Source of the DNA: Maniola hyperantus
Lineage: Eukaryota; Arthropoda; Insecta; Lepidoptera; Nymphalidae
Assembly: GCF_902806685.2 (NCBI RefSeq)
Contig: NC_048547.1
Span: 11,605,196 to 11,669,195 of the forward strand
Direction: 5' to 3'
Length of the DNA: 64,000 nt
Shown: piece after piece, positions 47,310 through 58,438 of the stretch
Layout of the letters: every line of letters begins with the position of its first letter
Numbering within the stretch: position 1 is the stretch's first letter
Made by a program: the position numbers and the translations under genes
Notes under the pieces: generated by a model
What the model was told of the DNA's origin: nothing
Seen by the model: only the letters and a program-made list of their open reading frames with translations
Databases searched by the model: none

Positions 47310-49782
47310 TATTTTGAATAAAACCCCAGACGTATCTACAATAAACAACAGAAGGCAAACAATCATCCAACAATCATAGTTCGACATTAACTCAACATAG
47401 AGTTGAATTTTGATTATATTTTAGGCCTACTAAACTTAACTACATAATTTTCTGTTCAAATCAAGTAAGATGCCTTGGGGGTAAATGCGAAAGTTAATTT
47501 TTTCTACCAATACTAGCGTTACCTACTGAAGATCACCACGCTAGACGCCAACTTAATGTCCTTGATTCTCCCTGGCCTTCTCTAGGCACAAGGCGTCGCG
47601 AGGTGTCAAACGCACATACATTATGTTTTTTCAAATATAACTCGACCAAGCGAACTCTTCCTTTTTATACTTTAATAATACTTTTAAGAACTGCCATTCA
47701 TACTTTAATTATTTTACTAATAAACATTTTAATAGGTACCTAGGTAGTTAAGTATATTTTTAATTTTTGCCAACCCTATCGAAACCCGCGTGACTAAGGT
47801 CTAGTCCATAGATAATAATTATACTAATACGGGTAGTCTAGTCTACAATAGGTGCCTTGTTGGCTTTGGTCGAGTAGTAAGTGTTTTACGCGCGTTTTTG
47901 GTGCTTCGTAATAACCTCAAAATCAATATTTTTGGAATCTTGGTAAGATAATTAAACGAATGTATGTTTTAACAAAAAAAAACGATAGACAATCGTTTTT
48001 TACGCAATTGGTAAAGGGTCACAACGTGTTAGCTCTGTTTTTGCATTGGAGTCATATATCTACACCCCTCTGGGATGTATATGAATCTAATGTATGTGTC
48101 TGATTTGAAGATCTTATGGGACATTAATCTGTGGGGAGTATTTTTGACCCGTGAGCCATCTGCGCGTAGTATCCATGTAGTATCCTATATTAATACGTAG
48201 TCACGTAGTCGGTAGTATTTTATATTAATCAGCAGATAACAAAATCTGTTATCTACTGGTTATCTATGGGTTTAACGATAAAAATATTGATAGCCCAATA
48301 AATGAGTCGGAGTCCAACTGATGTTCAAAGAGTATAATTACTTATTATAATAATTAAGTGCTGATGTTATTTGACGTTAGTTTTCTCAAGGGTTTGCCAT
48401 ACAACAATAGCTGTTTATTACTGTTATATAAGGTAGGTATATAGGTTCTGTAATTAAACTTTCAGCAGATTTATGTTCAGTTTTCAGTTACCTTCGGCTG
48501 ATACCTATTTAGCTGTGAATTTAAGCCGGAAACGGTAGGGCACGTTACGTTACGGATTTTGCGTATTTTGTCCCTCAGGGAAACGCCCAACATAGCCCAC
48601 TCCGTAGCACGCTGAGCGACTTTGAACTTGTGGACAAGTCTATTAATTTTATTTATGCTGTGGACTAGGTCCTCAATTCATCCAAGGTCCTCAGACTAGG
48701 CCAACTGTCAACGTCAACGTTTCAGCGCCATAGCCCATACGTCATTACAGGTAGGACACACTCATTAAAGACTGTCGTTTTTAGGCTTTAGGGCTTTTCC
48801 TTTGCTAAAACAGGCATCATCTGTGCTGTGCCCACCGTTTGGGTATAGATTATGTCGTATGGAAGCGGCAGGAGTACGTGGCTAATTTCGGCTAATATTG
48901 CATTTCAGTCGAAATAGTTGCAACTGGCGCCGAGGAGTGTTGATCGGTGTTGCAATTTTGCATTCGACTAATCGCTTTCACACATTTTTTGTTAAAGCGT
49001 AAAACTAGCAAAAAACTCTTGTGGAATTCCACTAAAATATGTCATAATTACATAGGTAGATCCTCATCCTCCAGCTCCCTGCCACCCGAATGGGAGAGCG
49101 AGGAGGAGTGAGGACAGTGTTCAGTGGTGCTCTTTCGATAATTTTGAGGTTATGGTCGATAATGTTTAGTAAAAAAGGTTTAATTTTTTTTATTATCTAC
49201 AGCTTTTACATTTTTTTCGATAGGATGCATAGTTTAGCCGTCAATCGCAAAAAAGAATTTATTTTTTGCGATTGATTTTTGCGCTTTTATTCAGTCGGGT
49301 CGATTTTTTCTTAATTACTTTCACCTTTAAACTGAAAAACTTTAAACTTTAAACTAAGTCTTGGACCTATAGAAATGGTACCTAAGTGCCTTCCTTTGCA
49401 GAGAAAAGGCCGAAGAGAATTTCCGCAAGTGATTTTCCGCTGAATTTGTCCTGGTTTTTTTAAATAAAAGTTCTAAAATCTAAATTTGAGGTCCACTTGT
49501 TGTAAACACGGACGCAATATTCTATTCAATTTGTTCAAATGTGTAAAGCTAGAATGAAATTAATTTGTATGTCGTAAATGTATTACTTATGTCAAACAAA
49601 GCCCTACACTGGTACCAATGATAAAAGACCATTACTTACTACCTAATAGCACAGGGCGGGGATAAACGAAGCATCATAACCAGATAACATCAGAGTTGTT
49701 TGCACAAAGAAATGTAATTTAATGCTTTTTCCTCTATTGTACTCGTACCTAACCAGATCTCTTTGTACCTACTTATTCAACA
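47310..49782. other. Intergenic, no gene or repeat identified
   Basis: I see no coding sequence with family motifs and no match to the repeat families listed. The open frame at 49090-49275 is AT-driven. Part of it may be the promoter side of the DUF1349 gene, but no element can be named. Confidence 0.4.
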
Positions 49783-49999
49783 GTAGATGATGCTCGCGAC
49801 TTCGTACGCGTGGATTGAGGTATTTTAAAAATCCCGTGGGAACTCTTTAATTTTTCGGGATAAAAAGTAGCCTATGTCCTTCCCTGGAATGTAAGCTAAC
49901 TCTGTACCAAATTTCATCAATATCGGTTAAACTGTTGGCCGTGAAAAGCTAGCAGACAGACAGACATACACACTTTCGCATTTATAATATTAGTATGGA
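49783..49999 (-). mobile_element. Helitron-like family A
   Basis: TGCTCGCGACTTCGTACGCG, GGGATAAAAAGTAGCCTATG and CGCATTTATAATATTAGTAT to GGA. The terminal CTAG is altered to GTAG. Confidence 0.7.
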
Positions 50000-50436
50000 T
50001 AAAATTATATTAGTTTTACTTAGGTATAAATCCATTGAGCGTGAAAATTTTAATAAAATTCTGAAATAATTACGTATGATTGTTTTCACTCGACTGCGGC
50101 GAAGCCCGAATGCGAGCGAACCACGGTTAATGAGTATTTGTGGTGCGGGTGTCGCGTGCGGGCTGCCAAACTAAGTTTAAATGAATTTAGTTTGGTTTGT
50201 GAATTGTGTCGTATTGTTCGGGCAAGAAAATTTGTCTAGAGATGTCTTACTGGAAGAGCAAGCCCCTTGTGCGGATAATAATAACGTATTTTTATAAAAT
50301 CATTAAATACCGTAAAAGAAAACCCACTGCAAAATAGACAAAGTTAAAAAATAACTTTAATATAAGTATTTTTTCAAGTTATTCATTCCATCCCAAATTT
50401 TATATAATAAAGTAGGTATATAACGTTATTAAGAAG

Positions 50437-50651
50437 TCTATTTAAATAAAAGGAAAAGCTGACTGGCTGACTGACTATTAACGCACAGCTCAAACTATTG
50501 GACGGATCGGGCAGAAATTTGGCATACAGATAGCTATTATGACGTAGACATCCGCTAAGAAAGGATTTTTGAAAATTTAACCCCTAACGGGATAAAATAG
50601 GAGTTTCAAATTTGTGTAGTCCACGCGGACGAAGTCGCGGGAATAACCTAG
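50437..50651 (+). mobile_element. Helitron-like family B, complete
   Basis: Begins TCTATTTAAATAAAAGG and ends GTCCACGCGGACGAAGTCGC then GAATAACCTAG before T. Confidence 0.7.
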
Positions 50652-50804
50652 TGTTAGTTATATAAAAAACTATTTGTTATCTTAGCACTTATCATGCACA
50701 ATTCATACTTTAATCTTTAAGTAGGTACTCAGGTCAACAGTACTCGATACAATCATTGTCAGTTCTCGGTCACAAATCACGAATTCAATACGTATAAATT
50801 AAAT

Positions 50805-53800
50805 ATGAGAGCAAATTCCCTTTCATCGGTAGCACTCCTTTGTGCTTTCACCTTACTACGAGTCGGTAAGTTAGTATACTTATATAGTATGCGACAGGTC
50901 GAGATGGCAATCGGGGTATGAGGCGGGGGGACGCTCCGCACACTCGCACGTCACCCGCACTGTGTTAGCGCAGGGACTGTGCGGTTGTGCGGGGCGTTCC
51001 CTCCTCAATTGCTATCTCGACCTATCGCGTACTATACCCACCTAAGGCAACCATTAATCCTCTTTACTTCCTATCCCTTGGGAATTTCGAAAAATCTTAT
51101 TTCTTGTCTTCAATATTATAAAGGGAATAGTTGGGCTGGGCGTTGATAAATCAGTCACTAAGTCAGGGCTTTTCTTTCTATAATTATTTACACTGAAGAT
51201 TGATAAAAAGAAGAGTTGATTGTGATCCATCATTAGACGTACCTATCTACAAAGTCCAACAAATCCAAACTTAGTTGTAACAAGGGCATGCCGCCTGCTC
51301 GATCATCAGGCTTGGTCCATATCTTCTTCTCATTCTTGTACCACACGACCTTCGTTATTTTATAAAAGCTTAAAGTTTCTCTGCGTATTATCAATAACAC
51401 AGGGAGGAACGATCAGCGGCTATGAAGTTTGGATCACGGTGGCTTTGGAGAACACACAAGGTCGTTCGATACTACCTACCGCTACCATTCCTCCTTGTAA
51501 TATGCCCAAAGATTTAAGTATTCGCGTTTGGACCAACCAGTTGTTTTAGTTCTTTGAGTATGGAGAGTGGAGACGTTTGGCTCCCATCTATCGGCCAACT
51601 AGGTACTCGTTGAAACAAATTCTTAGAACCCAATAATGATATTTCATTATGTCTGTTGTAAGTCTTCGAGGAGTTATCAGTGGAAACTGTCTTGGTTCTG
51701 GTTTCAACAGCATCAAATCAAGGTTACCAAGTCGTTCCAAAATTTTTCTGTAGAATTTGCTTTCCGAAACGGTGGGTAATACAAGTTGGCTTAAATCTAT
51801 ATATATAAAAGGACTGCCTGACCGACTGACTGAATGCCTGACTGACTGCCTGACTGACTGACTGACTGACTGACTGATCTATCACCGCACAGCTCAAAGT
51901 ACTGGACGAAACGGGCTGAAATTTGGCATGCACATATAGCTATTACGACGTAGACATCCGCTAAGAAAGGATTTTTGAAAATTCAACCGATAAGGGGGTA
52001 AAATAGGGTTTGAAGTTTGTGTAGTCCACGCGGACGAAGTCACGAGAATAAGCTAGTGAAAAATAAAGACAAGTACCTATTTGAAGGATTTGAATTTATT
52101 TAGCAAAGAGTATGTTATTTAGTTTCAGCTTGCCAGATGTCTTCATCTTTCGAAAACGTAAAATTCTCCAATTTCAAATGGCTAAACGAACCCTCTCAAT
52201 GGAGTTTAACCAACGACGTGCTAGAAGTAAGGACTGAAAATAAAACAGATTTCTGGCAAGGGACCTGGTATAACTTTTATTTTAATAGTGGCCATGTTTA
52301 TGGCGTCGAGCTCAAGGAAGATTTTACATTTGAGGTAAGTACATAAGTAATTTATGTTTTTCTATTCATCATCATCATCATGATCAACCCGTTACCGGCC
52401 CACTACCGAACAAGGGTCTCCTCTCAGAGTGAGAACGGTTTAGGCAATAGTCTGTCACGCCTAATGTGGATTTGCAGACTTCACACACATTTCACCGCTA
52501 AAGCAAGTTATATTTGACTGTTTTAAAAACGCACATAACTCCGAAAAGTTAATGGTGCATGCCAGGGATCGAACCCCCGACCTCCCAAAAAGAAGCCGGA
52601 CGTCTTAACCACTAGGCTATCACCGCTTCATTTTGTCATCAAATCAGAAATGAGGAGATCCATTGAAGAGCCAGAATAACTGACATAGCGCAGGGTTTCG
52701 AAAGCTGAACTGGCAATAGGTATATGGTACCTACTCGTAGTTCGTGCGTAGTTCGAAGAACCGATAGTCCCAAGCTAGGTGGGAGACATCACGAGCGGCG
52801 CGGCGCTCGGCGCCCCTTTAGCACGGTGTGCGCTGAACAACTTACACCATATAGGTAAAGCCAGCACTGAATATGCATTGGTAAACTATTTTACTAATCA
52901 AAGCAATTAAAAAAGTTTATTTCAATCAAAATTTATTCTATTCTATTGTAAACCTAAGAAGCTAAAACCAGACTTACCCCTTTTAGATAAAAGGGGCTTA
53001 GGCTGGTTAAGTTTCTCTTGTTTATTTTATTCAGATCTACGTAGAAGCAGATTTGGAGACACTGTACGACCAGGCTGGCCTGATGTTATACGTAGACGAG
53101 AAGCACTGGCTCAAAGCTGGCATGGAGTACAACGACGGACAGTCGATGATCTCGAGCGTCCTCACCAACGAGAATTCTGATTGGGGCGCAGGTATCAAAA
53201 ATAACTTCCATATTTAAAACTAGATGATATCCAGAAGCGAGCGTTATAGTCTAGCTAGTGGTTACTAACCACTGGTTAGGATTTTTCGGGAGGTCGAGGG
53301 TTCGATCCAGGGCACGCGCCTCTAACTTTTCGGAGTTCTGTGTGTTTTAAGTAGGTACTTAATTAAATATAGCCTCAATAGCTAAAATTTAGCCTCAATA
53401 GCTGAACGGGTAAAGGAATGGACTGAAAAGTGAAAACCGAAAGGTCGACGGTTCAAACCCCGCCCGTTGCACTATTGTCGTACCTACTCCTAGCACAAGC
53501 TTGACGCTTAGTTGGAGAGGAAAGGGGAATATTAGTCATTTAACATGGCTGATATTATTTTTAATTAGAAAAATAAAAATATCTCTTGTTTTAACGGTTA
53601 AGGAAAACATAGTATGGAAACTTGCATGCCTGAGGGTTCTCCATAATGTTCTCAAAGGAGTGTGAAGTCTGCACGAGGCCAGCCTGGCAAACGAATGCCT
53701 AAACCCTACTCAATCTGAGAGGAGACCCGGGTTCAGTAGTGGGCCGGCAATGGGTCGATCATGGTGATGATATTATGATGTCTGCAACTTCGTCCACGAG

Positions 53801-55440
53801 GATTTGGTTTTGGATCGCGTTGGTGGTTAGGCTCTTAAAGATCCCGTGAGAACTCTTTGATTTTCCGGGATAAAAAGTAGCCTATTTCCGACTCCGTGAT
53901 GCAAGCTAACTAGGTATCTAGTACCGATTTTTCCCTGTACCAATTTTGAACGTTGATGTTATTAGGTAAGATATCTTCACGCAAGTGTCAATGACAACTG
54001 TACAAAATTTCAACTCAATCGGATGAACGATGTGCGAACGCATACCGAGATAAAATTTTATATTCGAACTAGCTTATTTCCGCCACTTCATCCGTGTGGA
54101 CTACACAAAATTTCAAACCCCTATTTTACCCCCTTAGGGGTTGAATTTTTAAAAATCCTTTCTTAGCGGATGTCTACGTCATAATAGCTATATCTGCATG
54201 CCTTTCAGTCCGATCCGTCCAGTAGTTTGAGCTGTGCGTCAGTCAGTCAGACAGTCAGCTTTTTCTTTTATATATTGGTATAGAATATATACATAGATAG
54301 CTCGAAAAGATAAAGTTTGACAATTTTATCTATAGAAACACTTTATCATTGTATCAATTCCACGAGGCGCAAAACTGATTGCTCGAGAAAAGTTTAGGAA
54401 GCTGAAAACTTTTGTGAATTAATGATGCCTAGGTACTCGTAATTGAACTGAAAGCTGCAACCATATTATAATTTTAATCATGAAAACCAGTGGTGAAATC
54501 AATCAATCAATCAATCAATCAGCCTGTTTGCGTCCACTGCTGGACATAGGCCTTCCCAAGAGCACGCCACCACACACGATCCTCCGCCTTCCTCATCCAC
54601 CCACTTCCCGCTATCTTCTTAAGGTCGTCAGTCCAGCGGGTTGGAGGTCGAGTGGTGAAATACTTAACAATAAAGTACCTATTGTATTACGATTATGTAC
54701 TACGCAATGCACACCTGTTCCCGGGATAAAAAGTAGCCATCCTTTAAACTATCTCTATGCCAAAAATCAAGTCTATTGGTTGCTAAGTAGGGCGTGAAGG
54801 AAGGTCAAACCAACAAACACACTTTCGCATTTATAATGTTAGTAATAGACTAGTTGAATTGATTAGCGTAGACTTAAGTTTTTTAAAAATCCCGTGGGAA
54901 CTATTGATTTTCCGGGATAAAAAGTAGCCTATGCCATTTTCCAGGTCATTAACTATACTTTTGCAAAAATCACGTCGATCAGTAACGCCGATGCGACGTG
55001 ATTGAAGTATAAACCAACAAATAAACACACTCTAACATTTATAATATGGGTAGTGACTAATGGTATTTGGCATAGGTATTATGGTAGAGGCCCGCGAGTC
55101 GCGACGCTTCGGCCCCCCTCGTCGTCGCGTCGCGTCGCGTCGGCCGCTTTAGTCCGTAGGTATGTGTCGAACCTAAGAGTTTTTATTTAATTTCGCAGGA
55201 GTATACCCTGGAAACCCGAAGAAGTTTTGGCTACGTTTGACCAAAGTGGGAGCCGTGGTCTGTGTCAAGTATTCCACGGACGGCATTACTTGGACTCTAC
55301 TGAGGTTGGGTCACTTTCCGGTAGCAGAGAAGTACTTCGTAGGACCCTTGTGCTGCACGCCTCAGAGGGAAGGGTTGAATGTTAAATTCAGCGGCCTGAC
55401 CTTACGCCAACCGGATAAAGATATTTTGCACTCAAACTAA
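50805..55440 (+). CDS. Secreted DUF1349-family protein
   Basis: Four exons join in phase: 50805-50865, 52129-52334, 53035-53191, 55199-55440 (stop TAA), 221 aa. Exon 1 and the start of exon 2 encode a signal peptide (MRANSLSSVALLCAFTLLRV, then ACQ), so the product should be secreted. The rest is one DUF1349 (concanavalin A-like fold) domain. Hallmarks: FSNFKWLNEPSQW (about 33-45), FWQGTWYNFY, YVEADLETLYDQAGLMLYVD (91-110), HWLKAGMEYNDG (113-124), SSVLTNENSDW, then WLRLTKVGAVVCVKYSTDG and FVGPLCCTP and the closing FSGLTL. DUF1349 proteins are common in bacteria and fungi, with no established enzymatic activity known to me. The introns carry a MITE and Helitron-like and SINE insertions. The final exon's end is the first unit of a tandem repeat running into the 3' flank. 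Confidence 0.88.
50885..51034. mobile_element. GC-rich MITE, copy 2
   Basis: TAGTATGCGACAGGTCGAGA and TATCTCGACCTATCGCGTAC are inverted. The interior follows 24003-24138. It begins 20 bases after the donor of DUF1349 exon 1. Confidence 0.75.
51231..51345 (-). other. Coding-like fragment, unidentified
   Basis: The minus strand reads KVVWYKNEKKIWTKPDDR, AGGMPLLQLSLDLLDFVDRY and V, then stop, with protein-like composition. I do not recognise it. It is adjacent to, and opposite, the fragment at 51400-51549. Confidence 0.3.
51400..51549 (+). other. Coding-like fragment, unidentified
   Basis: After an AG the plus strand reads GGTISGYEVWITVALENTQG, RSILPTATIPPCNMPKDLS and IRVWTNQLF, then stop. An inverted, decayed copy lies at 58720-58850 (reading GGMISDYEVWIMVALGE). 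It may be a remnant of an unknown gene or transposon exon. Confidence 0.35.
51796..52056 (+). mobile_element. Helitron-like family B with expanded microsatellite
   Basis: Complete copy: TCTATATATATAAAAGG to ACGCGGACGAAGTCACGAG then CTAG before T. Near the 5' end a GACT-type microsatellite (51816-51882) is expanded to over a dozen units, against three or four in sister copies. Confidence 0.75.
52367..52627 (-). mobile_element. tRNA-headed SINE, complete
   Basis: In SINE sense the head holds an A-box-like AGCCTAGTGGTTAAGACG and a B box GGTTCGATCCC (plus strand GGGATCGAACCCCCGACC), followed by a body ending in repeated ATG/ATC triplets at 52367. It lies in intron 2 of the DUF1349 gene. Confidence 0.8.
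53236..53775 (+). mobile_element. tRNA-headed SINE interrupted by another SINE
   Basis: The head (TAGTCTAGCTAGTGGTTACT, GAGGGTTCGATCCAGGGCAC) lies at 53236-53365 and the body (GGAAAACATAGTATGGAAAC to GGTCGATCATGGTGATGAT) at 53590-53775. The gap holds a second SINE. Confidence 0.7.
53370..53585 (+). mobile_element. Second tRNA-like SINE, nested
   Basis: The head AATAGCTGAACGGGTAAAGG and B box GACGGTTCAAACCCCGCCC look tRNA-derived. The tail ACAAGCTTGACGCTTAGTTG and AGTCATTTAACATGGCTG matches 13785-13870. It has inserted into the SINE at 53236-53775. Confidence 0.7.
53790..53935 (-). mobile_element. Helitron-like family A, partial
   Basis: CCCGTGAGAACTCTTTGATT, TTCCGGGATAAAAAGTAGCC and GATGCAAGCTAACTAGG. 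The 5' part is lost. Confidence 0.55.
54069..54285 (-). mobile_element. Helitron-like family B, complete
   Basis: CTAGCTTATTTCCGCCACTT to TCAGTCAGACAGTCAGC and a TATATTGGTA end. The hairpin arms are slightly mutated. Confidence 0.65.
54500..54650 (-). mobile_element. RTE-type LINE fragment
   Basis: The minus strand encodes PPTRWTDDLKKIAGSGWMRK and AEDRVWWRALGKA, more complete than the copy at 26925-27062, before the CAGCCTGTTTGCGTCCACTG block and an ATCA repeat. Confidence 0.7.
54710..55050 (-). mobile_element. Two adjacent Helitron-like family A remnants
   Basis: Two head-to-tail copies: 54710-54840 (CGGGATAAAAAGTAGCCATC to CGCATTTATAATGTTAGTA) and 54848-55050 (AAATCCCGTGGGAACTATTG to ACATTTATAATATGGG). 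Confidence 0.55.
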
Positions 55441-56036
55441 TAAGGATCGTCGTCATTTCGTCAGCCTGAGGAAGCCTACTGTTGGACATTGGGCTTACTT
55501 GATAAGCACCACCATACCCGTTTCTCAGCTTTCTTCAATCAGCCACTTCTCGCCATCGACAATAGGAACCGGATAAAGATATTTGCACTCAAACTAATAA
55601 GGATCGTCGTCATTTCGTCAGCCCGAGGAAGCCTACTGTTGGACATTGGGCTTCCTTGATGAGCACCACCATACCCGTTTTTCAGCTTTCTTCAATCAGC
55701 CACTTCTCGCCATCGACAATAGGAACCGGATAAAGATATTTGCACTCAAACTAATAAGGATCGTCGTCATTTCGTCAGCCTGAGGAAGCCTACTGTTGGA
55801 CATTGGGCTTCCTTGATGAGCACCACCATACCCGTTTCTCAGCTTTCTTCAATCAGCCACTTCTCGCCATCGACAATAGGAACCGGATAAAGATATTTGC
55901 ACTCAAACTAATAAGGATCGTCGTCATTTCGTCAGCCTGAGGAAGCCTACTGTTGGACATTGGGCTTCCTTGATGAGCACCACCATACCCGTTTTTCAGC
56001 TTTCTTCAATCAGCCACTTCTCGCCATCGACAATAG
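55409..56036 (+). repeat. Four 157-bp tandem units starting inside the DUF1349 coding end
   Basis: Units begin AACCGGATAAAGATAT at 55409, 55567, 55724 and 55881. The first is 158 bp and carries the last ten codons and stop; the others lack one T and are downstream of the stop. They also contain CAGCCTGAGGAAGCCTACTG and TTGGACATTGGGCTT, a scrap similar to the LINE block at 54500. Units look almost identical, so amplification was recent. Confidence 0.93.
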
Positions 56037-56144
56037 AAAATCTTCAATCGTCGGTCCACCGTACTGGAATGAGCCCCATACCAACTAGAACTACCCATTA
56101 AACAAGTAAATAATAATAAAATTGACTTTTATTTTAGGCATATA

Positions 56145-56336
56145 TATAAGTCCCGCAAATTGCTAATGCGCGTGGCCGCCATTTTAGTGACGTCAGCACT
56201 AGACTGAAGTTTCTGCACTGTAGTTCTGAAGTTTCTAGACTGATGGTATATTTTTATTTCGGCTGACGTCAAAATTACGTCATTTAGATGTTAATGAGAC
56301 ATGGTTCCGGCGCAGGAGCAATTTGCGGGACTTATA
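56145..56336. mobile_element. 192-bp element with perfect 20-bp terminal repeats
   Basis: TATAAGTCCCGCAAATTGCT at the left is matched exactly in reverse complement at 56317-56336. The interior has no coding capacity. If TATA is the target site, the true element is 184 bp. Confidence 0.8.
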
Positions 56337-56793
56337 CCTATTATAGGTACATACATGACATGAACCCTGAAAACATTACACTTCATTTTTGGGCAGTCGT
56401 GTAATACAGCATCTGCGCAAAGTCGAGACTGACCGGGCAATGCTATCTTTGCACACCTTAAGACTTGGCTGATAACACTGATAAATAAATAATGTAGGTA
56501 TTCAGATAAAATTCCATTAATATTAATGTTCATGTCTACTGAAAGGTCTCTGACGGTGTTCAATATGTCCCTAGTGATATATACGGAGGGCCTTAAGATT
56601 CAAATTTTATGTATGTGAATGTTTCAGGAACATTCAGGCATAATGTTTTAGTTCAAGTTGCCCCATTTGGCTCGTAAAAACGGTCCAGACTGAAATTTCG
56701 TCCTTAATTGGTACTTTTCAGGGACATTTGCAGACAGCAGTAGGTAGGTACACTGAGATTTATTTTCTAGAGATAAGCAATAAATTATATATA

Positions 56794-58237
56794 TGTCGGA
56801 GAACAAGGGGGATGGCCGACATCAGAAGGTAGTAATTTCAATTACAATCATTTTAATACTCACTTATCACACGTGAAAACCACTAGCGTAACGTAACGTA
56901 GCTAAACCTAACCCTACCTAGCGACCGGCTCCACCATGTCCCCATACCGGCCCCAGACCAACCAGCTAACCTAGCACACCACAATTAGTTCAATTAACAT
57001 CAACTACAACAATCACGTTTGTCGAATACAAATTGGAACGATACAAAAGGACTCACCCGATAAACAACCTGTCTAGATCGCCAAAACACACTCACAGCAA
57101 CCTTTCACAACCTAGTAGTATAACCTCAAACAACTGAAACTACATTAGGTCACAACGACAATGATAATAATAAAACCTACAGTACGACACACATAGTATC
57201 CACTGAGAAGCGACTCTGGCCAAAGCCAAACGAATAATGTCTCGAGACACACTGCGCATCTCATTTTATAATCTCACAATGACGGTGGGGACGATGACGC
57301 GATGTTCAATGAACAAAGTCTTTACAATTAAATGGCGGCGAGCCTACACGGCCATTCTGACATGCGTACGTCCTCGTACGCCAAGTATTACAAAGTATGT
57401 GAGGACAAAACCATAACCACAAAATCATTTTACCGCTCGCCCATCCTGACTAACTACTAATCGTCATTGAACACTTTCCGCATAACTTTTTCTCATCAAA
57501 ACAGCCACCTCGCCGTTTATCATCTAAATGGCCACCTCGCCTTTTATCATCTAAATGGCCACCTCGCCTTTTATCATCTAAATGGCCACCTCGCCTTTTA
57601 GACAACCCCTTTTTTTTAAATCGAAGCTAGTGTGTGAATAATTTTCAAAAATGTGGGCATAGATCGTGTATCCCACTTCTGATGTCGGAGAACAAGGGGG
57701 ATGGCCGACATCAGAAGGTAGTAATTTCAATTACAATCATTTTAATACTCACTTATCACACGTGAAAACCACTAGCGTAACGTAACGTAGCTAAACCTAA
57801 CCCTACCTAGCGACCGGCTCCACCATGTCCCCATACCGGCCCCAGACCAACCAGCTAACCTAGCACACCACAATTAGTTCAATTAACATCAACTACAACA
57901 ATCACGTTTGTCGAATACAAATTGGAACGATACAAAAGGACTCACCCGATAAACAACCTGTCTAGATCGCCAAAACACACTCACAGCAACCTTTCACAAC
58001 CTAGTAGTATAACCTCAAACAACTGAAACCACATTAGGTCACAACGACAATGATAATAATAAAACCTACAGTACGACACACATAGTATCCACTGAGAAGC
58101 GACTCTGGCCAAAGCCAAACGAATAATGTCTCGAGACACCCTGCTCATCTCATTTTATAATCTCACAATGACGGTGGGGACGATGACGCGATGTTCAATG
58201 AGCAAAGTCTTTACAATTAAATGGCGGCGAGCCTACA
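56794..58237. mobile_element. Gene-less LTR retrotransposon (TRIM-like)
   Basis: Two 555-bp direct repeats (56794-57348 and 57683-58237), each starting TGTCGGAGAACAAGG and ending GCGAGCCTACA, enclose only 334 bp. The canonical TG...CA ends and a 4-bp TATA duplication outside support LTR-type integration. I count four differences between the LTRs and no indels, so insertion was recent. The interior has no gag or pol, no obvious tRNA primer site, and a 27-bp tandem repeat. A related full-length element would have to supply the enzymes. Confidence 0.88.
57503..57610. repeat. 27-bp tandem repeat inside the LTR element
   Basis: Four units of GGCCACCTCGCCTTTTATCA plus TCTAAAT start at 57503, 57530, 57557 and 57584 (the last one partial), filling a third of the internal region. 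Confidence 0.9.
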
Positions 58238-58438
58238 TATATTAAAAAAATTACCTACACACCTACTTTATTTTGTATATTGTAGTCACCAACCAATTAC
58301 AAACGAAAGTATGTTTTCTAATTGAATTTCGAATGTTTTTTAAGACATGTTTGTTTGCAATAACGCCCACTGATTTTTGTCTGGCAATCCATGACGTGAT
58401 TTCTTTCTACCTACTAATCCGAAGAAAATATAAAAAAA

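Noticed and set aside
52560..52627. Possible tRNA gene on the minus strand
   Set aside because: A and B boxes are present, but the arms do not pair into a full cloverleaf and the sequence continues into a SINE body. The same holds for 62035-62108.
56794..58237. Segmental duplication rather than LTR element
   Set aside because: The TG...CA ends, equal lengths and a 4-bp duplication outside both ends fit retroelement integration better.
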